From NCBI RefSeq assembly GCF_002865645.1, contig NW_020194519.1, positions 1,919,542 to 1,983,541 on the forward strand: a stretch of 64,000 nt of DNA, given 5' to 3'. This document shows, piece after piece, positions 58,342 to 64,000 of the stretch. The translations under genes were made by a program, and so were the position numbers. The notes beneath the pieces are model-generated. The model saw nothing but the letters and a program-made list of their open reading frames with translations, was not told the origin of the DNA and did not search any database. This DNA comes from Hyaloscypha bicolor E (lineage: Eukaryota > Ascomycota > Leotiomycetes > Helotiales > Hyaloscyphaceae). The number at the start of each line of letters is the position of its first letter. Positions within the stretch are counted from its first letter, which is position 1.

Positions 58342-58710
58342 GGGATCCCCTCTCGAAGGCCTTGTCAGGAGTTGAATGCTGCGCATGAGGAACGGTTTAT
58401 ACCTTAATCAGGGAACTGGGCACGTGCAGAAATCGCTGAAAAACTGCCAATAGCATATGGGAACGGCCATACTTCGGATACAGACCAAGCTCGAGTACGA
58501 GCAAGGAACACGGGCAAAAAGAGCCAGGAAATGTGCAACACTATTGCATTTCTTCTCATGGGGTAGCCTCTGAGACCAGAGACCGTCCAAACAGTCATCT
58601 CAACTCAACCCTTGAGGCTTTTGAAGGACATCCGAGTAATCTAGTCCCCCAACCTTAACAAAACGACGGCCGTTATATCGTGATTTTTGGGATTCTCTCG
58701 TGGGGCGATA

Positions 58711-59406
58711 TTAGAATTCTGCATATCGTCAGCACCAAACTATTCCAAAACCCTCTGCGCGAGAAAACGACTCACCTAAAGTCATGCTCATGCTAACATC
58801 CGTATTCTCCACCATCTTTGTGAACTCCTCGAAGCTAATCTTCCCATCGCGATCCAGATCTGCCTCCATGATTGTCTTGTCCACAATCTGCTGCAACTGC
58901 TGATCCTTCAGGTTGCTGCCGACCATCATCTTCAGCACGATGAAGAGCTCCCCGTTGCTGATATACCCATCGCGATCGATATCGTAGACCTTGAATGCGA
59001 ATCGTAGCTTCTGCTCCTTGTTGCCCTTGCTCGAGAATGCACTTAACCCCGAGACGAACTCTTGGAAATCGACATCGCCGCCCCCGTCTTCGTCGAATAT
59101 TGCTATCATTCGTGTTGCGAGGGGGTTCGAAGCTATCTGGGGAAGACTGAGGAACTCCTCGCGCTCGATGGTGCCGGAGTTGTCCTATAACTCCATCGTT
59201 AACCGCTGACACCAGAATATTGGATGGTCTGAGGTATTCGCGCACCTTGTCCAGCTTCATGAACCGCTTGCGGATTCTCTCCACCTCATCTCGATCGACT
59301 GTCATGGTGGTTAGCAACTCATGCTCACGAATGGGGCTCAGAAGTGTTCCATACAGTTGGACCCTTGCACAATGTTATCCAACACCGCGCTGCTGGCGTT
59401 GCCCAT
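58711..59406 (-). CDS. CNB1: Calcineurin regulatory subunit B
   Basis: The Ca2+-binding regulatory subunit of calcineurin, controlling calcium stress responses and hyphal growth. Exons 59406-59355, 59298-59246, 59184-58776 and 58718-58711 give 173 residues. It begins MGNASS, an N-myristoylation signal. Four EF hands follow: [37 protein letters not shown] and [13 protein letters not shown]. The C-terminus is SMSMTLEF. The last exon codes only for the final two residues and the stop, which are supported by the conserved MTL-x-F ending of fungal orthologues. The length equals the family norm. Confidence 0.96.
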
Positions 59407-60528
59407 CTTGAATCGTGTATGAGGTCGGAGGGGTTGGATTTGGATGTGGGGTTGTCCAACTTGTCCTGTGTGAACATTCCGTATGCGGATTAATGGCCAG
59501 CCGCGCGCTAACTGCTTTAGGCGAGAATAGGGGTATTCTTCATTTTTGAAAGAACTTCTTCATTTATCAAGTGCGATTATGGAGTAATATAAAGCGACCT
59601 CGCTCCTAGGTAGCTCTCGTATAGTTCGTAGAAAAAACACCCATTTGGTTTATATGTTCAAACTGCAATTTTGGCCCATTCCACCAGGCTCCTTCGGACG
59701 TTCTCGCAGCCTTGCCTATTTCAAGATTTTTCAGAAGGAGTGAGTGGAAGTACTCTAATGAATAATTTCTGGACTGTAAAGCATTTTGAAAATGGTTATA
59801 TGATGCGCTCTCAGGCCTGGTGGGGAAAAAAAGGGGGCAAACTCATGTGAGACTGAGGGAAGTCGTAGTGATGGAACACAGAAGCGTTTTCGAGACACAA
59901 GGCAAAGTTCTGGGCAATAGATAAAATAAACAACGGGATTTGGTGGGGGGTGTTGATAAGGGACACCTGCTCATGACCTCAGTACAGAGGAACAAAGGAA
60001 CCCAGTGATGAGATGGACGTTCCGACTACGGTTGGTGGCGTGGCCCTCTGTTGTGGCAATTGGCAAATCCACAGAACATTGGGGGGCGAGGGTAAATTAC
60101 TTTTCCAAGAAACCTATCCTTGCACTTCTCTGGAATCAATCATCTGCAATCGAGACTTTCAATGTTCGACCGGCGCTGTGGACATTCTGCAAACTGAGTT
60201 TTATATGTCAGCCTGGGGACCCTCTTTGGCGCTAACTCTATTGGTGTGGGTTCGGCTCAGGCTGCGCCCCGTGCGCCCCGTAACCAGGTATCAACACCCG
60301 CTGAGAGTGCGTGAAAATTTGAATCGCGAGACGACATACGAAGAGGCGGCGATTTTTATTCATCAACAGATCGCATTCACCTTGACGAAATGTTTTAATT
60401 TTTCGGCTTTCATCATCAAACACCTTCCTTCATGCCTCCTCCAATTTTCAGGGTGAACAGATCGCGATCTCGCCCACAACCTTCATCCCTCCGCGGTCGC
60501 ACGGTGGCGACCAACTCTCGATCTCACC
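59407..60528. promoter_or_regulatory. Upstream region between CNB1 and EPL1
   Basis: 1.1 kb between divergent genes. Short frames (60005-60456) do not resemble known proteins. AT-rich on the CNB1 side, with no repeats noted. Confidence 0.45.
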
Positions 60529-62361
60529 ATGAGTCGACAGGTTCGTGTTCGGAAGCTAAACAAATCTACATCGCAGCAAGTCTTTCAAGAAAATGAGATC
60601 GACTCTGCAGAATACAAAGTGCTCCTGAATCAGCTTTCAGTGAGCATCGAATCTGGCGTGGAAAAATCCGAAGAAAAGGTATTAACTCCGAGCTATCTCC
60701 GTGCGATGATTTAATTTTCGGTCACATGATCACCCAAGTTGATGATCCGACTGTGCCTGGCCTGCACTGCACCAACTAACACTCACTAGGAATACCATCT
60801 CCAGGCAGCATTAAAAGCAAGCTCAGCAGCGGATAAGGATGCCCCAAAGGAAATCCCCGCGCCGCCAGCAGAACTGTCAAAAGACATTGATTATGATGCC
60901 CTGTACTCATTAATATTTGACAAACCTGCTACCTACATCCGCTTCTCCCAAACCGTCGAGGAGACCAGGGGTTGTCAATATGATATGACCACCGAAGATG
61001 ATGTCTTCCTCAAAGCATACAACCAAAAGAGGCCAGCTGGCTCTAAGTGCTCCGAAGATGATTTCGAAAAGATCATGGAAATCTACGAAGAGACCGCGGA
61101 TGTCCAAGCCCCATTCGCATCAGTAGATGGCACCGTGATACCCTACGATATCATGAGATCTGCTTTGAAACAACAAGTTGACGAGAAGATCCAAGAGTTC
61201 GCAAGAGACATCTATGACCACTGGAGAGCAAGTAGGCAAAAGTCGGGCAACCATCCGCTCCAACCAACTCTCAAATTTGAGAAAAATCAAGAAAAGGATG
61301 ATGGAGACCCATATGTCTGCTTCCGACGCCGAGATATTCGGCAGACTCGGAAGACAAGACAGCGGGACATGCAGAGTACAGACAAACTCAAGCGACTGAG
61401 GAAGGAACTGGAAGATGGAAGACTCCTCATAGCCATGGCACTGCAAAGAGAATTGACTAAACGGGAACTTCTGAAAGTGGACCGAAACATCTTCGAGCAA
61501 CGTGCGAAGGTTAAGGAAGCCAAAGTCCGTCTCGGAATCAAGACCGACGATGAGGACTTGATCAACCAGAGGGTAAGTGAAGTCCCCAATAATCAGCTGA
61601 CCGAAGCTGACCTCCAGGAACAACCACAGAAGAGGAAGATGCCAGATTCTGTTATGCTTCAGCGTCCTCCTGGAACTCAGCTGCGCATACCTGGCCGGTC
61701 TGATGGCCGTCCACTCGATGCCGATCTCATCTTATTGGAGGACCTGCTTGCTCAGAAGGAGAACATGCTCCAGAATGAAATTGAAGAAAAAGCTGCTCAG
61801 CATCGAAAATGGAACCAAGGCCATGTCGACTTGACTCGAGAACCTCTCTCACCGGTCAACGGTCAAGGGGTAGAGACGGGCTTCCGTCCTGCAACTGCCC
61901 AATATCAGTACCTGATGACACCACCTTCTTCTGTGACATCGGAATCCTTTGACCAGCCCTCTCCCATCCAGGAGAAGCCTGAACCCTTCACCTTCAGGTA
62001 CAGTTCCCCTCCTGAAGAAGATCTGCCCCAGGGACAACCAGCGTATCGTCGGAGAATCGGTCGTAATGGCCGCCTCTGGATCGACCGCAGAGGGATGTCA
62101 TCCGCAGCAGCGAAGGGTGTTGACGAGAGCGGGTCCGATCGTTGGAAGTACGACCAAGACGACGACGATGAGCAAGCCGTCTACGAACTGGACCCATACG
62201 ACACCAAAGCATTGCGGTTCCGAGCAACCATCCCCTTTCCCAACCACCTCTACCCCCAACGAACTCGACAGGAGGCTGCACAAGTAGCCAGACCTCCTGG
62301 CGTCAGTCCGGCAAATAGCCGCGCCATCGCTACCACCCAGCAGCCAAGAGCACCCACTTGA
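60529..62361 (+). CDS. EPL1: Enhancer of polycomb-like protein EPL1 (NuA4 subunit)
   Basis: A scaffold of the NuA4 histone acetyltransferase; its EPcA region binds Esa1, Yng2 and Eaf6. Exons 60529-60678 and 60790-62361 give 573 residues. Order: MSRQVRVRKLNKSTSQQVF (conserved start), acidic helix, DALYSLIFDKPATYIRFSQTVEETRGCQYDM, DEVFL-like DDVFLKAYN, CSEDDFEKIMEIYEE, then DPYVCFRRRDIRQTRKTRQRD and LLIAMALQRELTKRELLKVDRNIFEQR. The C-terminal half is low-complexity with TP-rich stretches. Bases 61573-61617 (45 nt) have a perfect GTAAGT donor and CAG acceptor and no stop. If spliced, the protein is 558 residues. Confidence 0.94.
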
Positions 62362-62689
62362 GTTTTTCAACCATCTCCTCTCACAACATCCCGGAACACG
62401 AAATCGCGCCCTTATGGCGCTCCTGTACATCACACCTTTCCCGGAGCATCATTTGAAGATGCGTGTTTGACTTGGAGGCGTTATCCACGGATCCGGGTGA
62501 ACAAAGCTTTGTTGGTATTAGACGTTGTGTCACCACAGGCCTAGAAGATAAAGGCAGATACAGGTCGTCTGTTGTATTTTAGTTAGCGCTCAAGAGAGCA
62601 AGCAAGAAAAACAAATAAAGCCATTTTGCCGGGGGTTAAACACTCTCAGACAGAATAGAACCTATCATGGAAAACGTGCCTTTCGTAGT
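62362..62689. other. Intergenic between convergent genes
   Basis: 328 bp of 3' flanks of EPL1 and the SET gene. No gene or repeat seen. Confidence 0.4.
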
Positions 62690-64000
62690 TCATCTGAACC
62701 GACCCTTTTTCTTTGGACCTGTTGGTTCCTCGATGGATCTCTTCCCCTTCCCCTCACCGACCAAATTGTTCTTTCCTCCCAATCTCATTCGTTTGTTGCT
62801 TCCAGTAAAGGTTGTTGCTTCTTTGATCGCTGCTCTCAAGACGGCTTTCTCGCCAAGTCGCACTTGTACAGCCATGGCAATTCGATGAGGAAGATTTCCT
62901 GTTGAGAGCAAGGTTTCATCTTCTTCAAGGCTTGTTGCATATTCCTTTTCCCTGAGTTGAATAACAGTCACGAGGACCTGACCAACGACTTCCGTGGCAA
63001 GTTTTGATCGACTCGGAAGGCCGTCGGAGTCGTAAAGGGCCTTCAAACTCTGGTCGTCGAGGAGAACTAAGTAGAGTAGAGCAAGAAGTTCATCTGGAAT
63101 GCTGGGTCTTTCGGGTCCTGGATGAGAGAGATCATAGGAGTCATCAAAGATGCCTTCTCGTTCTGCCAGTTCAACCTGAACGGAGTCAGTTCTGAACGTA
63201 GTAAAGTAAACAGGTCTTGACATAGCAATGCCATGGCAAAGGATATCCACTTACCCTGCTATCGAGCTGTCCTTGGCTGAGTGGACTCAGATTTAAGCCT
63301 TGAAACGCTTCTTTGGACATGAAGAGGGAAAGCATTTCCTGTGTTATTATCTCTGCCACGTCGTATAGTGCGTAAGTCTCACTAACATACCCATACCGTC
63401 GCAGGAGGTCGGAACGGGGTAGCTGGCCATAGTCGTTGAATATCTCCTCGCCCGCAGCAATATTCTTGATGCTTCTCATCTCAAAATCTTTATTACCGCA
63501 GCATAGTCGAGCATTGTTCCTGTCTGCATCTGCGTTTCTGCCAGTAAGAGTCAACCAAAAGTTCCAAGGACGAATGATATGTACAAAAAGACAAATCGTC
63601 CGGTCCTAGAACGGTCCTGAACTGTTCCAAGACCAAAAACATTGCTTGGGTATACTCACAACATGTCAGCAAGAGGTATCATTGACAACAATATCTTTTC
63701 GTCCTCCTCATCATCAGACACCAATTCTTCTCCTTCGTCTCCCGATTTCTCATCTACTGTTGTATTCTCTTCCGGAATGTCGAATGCATAGGACATTATG
63801 ATCGACGCGACTTTGTGGCACTCTTCGATATTGTAGTCTGTTAATCCAAGTGGGGCAAGGGACCTGGAGAAGAACTCTTCTGCGCCAGACTTTCCAATCT
63901 TGCTGACAACTTTACTGGCTTGTAGTTCCGAAAGTTCCGCATCCGACCAGAAAGTAAGATTGTGCAGCTGTCGAGGTAATATCGCGAGGTAGGGAGCCCA
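62690..64000 (-). CDS. RKM4: SET-domain lysine methyltransferase, RKM4/SETD6-like (5' part outside window)
   Basis: A non-histone protein lysine methyltransferase of the Rubisco-LSMT/SETD6 class; yeast Rkm4 modifies a ribosomal protein. Visible exons are 64000-63660 (entering from the right edge), 63537-63255 and 63175-62690, covering the C-terminal ~370 residues. WAPYLAILPRQLHNLTFWSDAEL is the iSET region. MIPLADMLNADADRNNARLC is the post-insert SET core with the conserved LxDxxNH-like segment. The catalytic end is KNIAAGEEIFNDYGQLPRSDLLRRYGYV, with the Tyr in NDYG. The Rubisco-LSMT substrate-binding domain follows, ending in a basic GPKKKGRFR tail. The frame crosses both introns cleanly. 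The 5' portion, including the start of the SET domain, lies beyond base 64000. Confidence 0.9.

Larger units (their letters stand above)
53051..58710. other. 5.7-kb gene-free block with simple repeats
   Basis: No protein family is recognised in any frame over this interval. Frames of 60-230 codons occur on both strands and overlap freely, as expected in GC-rich low-complexity DNA. It contains short tandem repeats (54222-54247, 55540-55563), GTGGGCG-rich stretches (55826-55890, 56528-56560), TACGGAGTAC palindromes (near 55491 and 56708) and a MITE-like element at 58075-58341. It could be an upstream regulatory region or hold non-coding RNA, but nothing in the sequence proves either. Confidence 0.5.

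Overview
This is nuclear DNA from a filamentous ascomycete (Pezizomycotina; a leotiomycete is possible, but I cannot prove the class). Genes on both strands are cut by introns of about 45-60 nt with GTRNGY donors, CTRAC-like branch sites and YAG acceptors. The gene set is typical of the group: class V myosin, EPL1, BUR1, a LaeA-like methyltransferase and a P5B ATPase. There are no operons and no prokaryotic or phage features. I resolved exons by reading-frame continuity and family conservation. Most models sum to a whole number of codons.

Layout. 0-9 kb: the tail of an unknown gene; a TPT/SLC35-type sugar-nucleotide transporter facing a UDP-glucose 4,6-dehydratase across a shared upstream region; a LaeA-like methyltransferase; a small Cys-rich protein. 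9-21 kb: a ZUP1-type deubiquitinase; BUR1/CDK9 kinase; a tiny complex I NDUFB2-like gene; a CFAS-like methyltransferase; a 16-exon P5B (YPK9/ATP13A2) ATPase. 21-36 kb: NAP1, 3-phosphoglycerate dehydrogenase, myosin V, FAP7, ITPase and a cytochrome P450. 36-49 kb: POP8-like, PP5 phosphatase, ESS2, COQ8, RRP36, an FCP1-like protein, eEF1B-gamma and mitochondrial uS9m. 49-64 kb: a gene-poor interval broken by one uncharacterised gene, then calcineurin B, EPL1 and the 3' part of an RKM4-like SET gene that runs off the window.

The genes are mainly housekeeping: RNA processing and ribosome biogenesis, chromatin and transcription, mitochondria, signalling and transport. Many neighbours are divergent pairs with short shared promoters (NAP1/P5B, ITPase/P450, PP5/ESS2, RRP36/FCP1-like, eEF1B-gamma/uS9m). 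I see no secondary-metabolite cluster.

The least ordinary items are a MITE-like palindrome with TA ends and an internal 17-bp minisatellite (58.08-58.34 kb), a 5.7-kb gene-free block beside it, a diverged direct repeat with a 284-bp offset (49.66-50.10 kb), three introns that need GC-AG splicing, and several protein-level oddities: an Asn-substituted FCP1 motif, an F-Y motif repeated in the COQ8 extension, and a CaaX-like end on NAP1.
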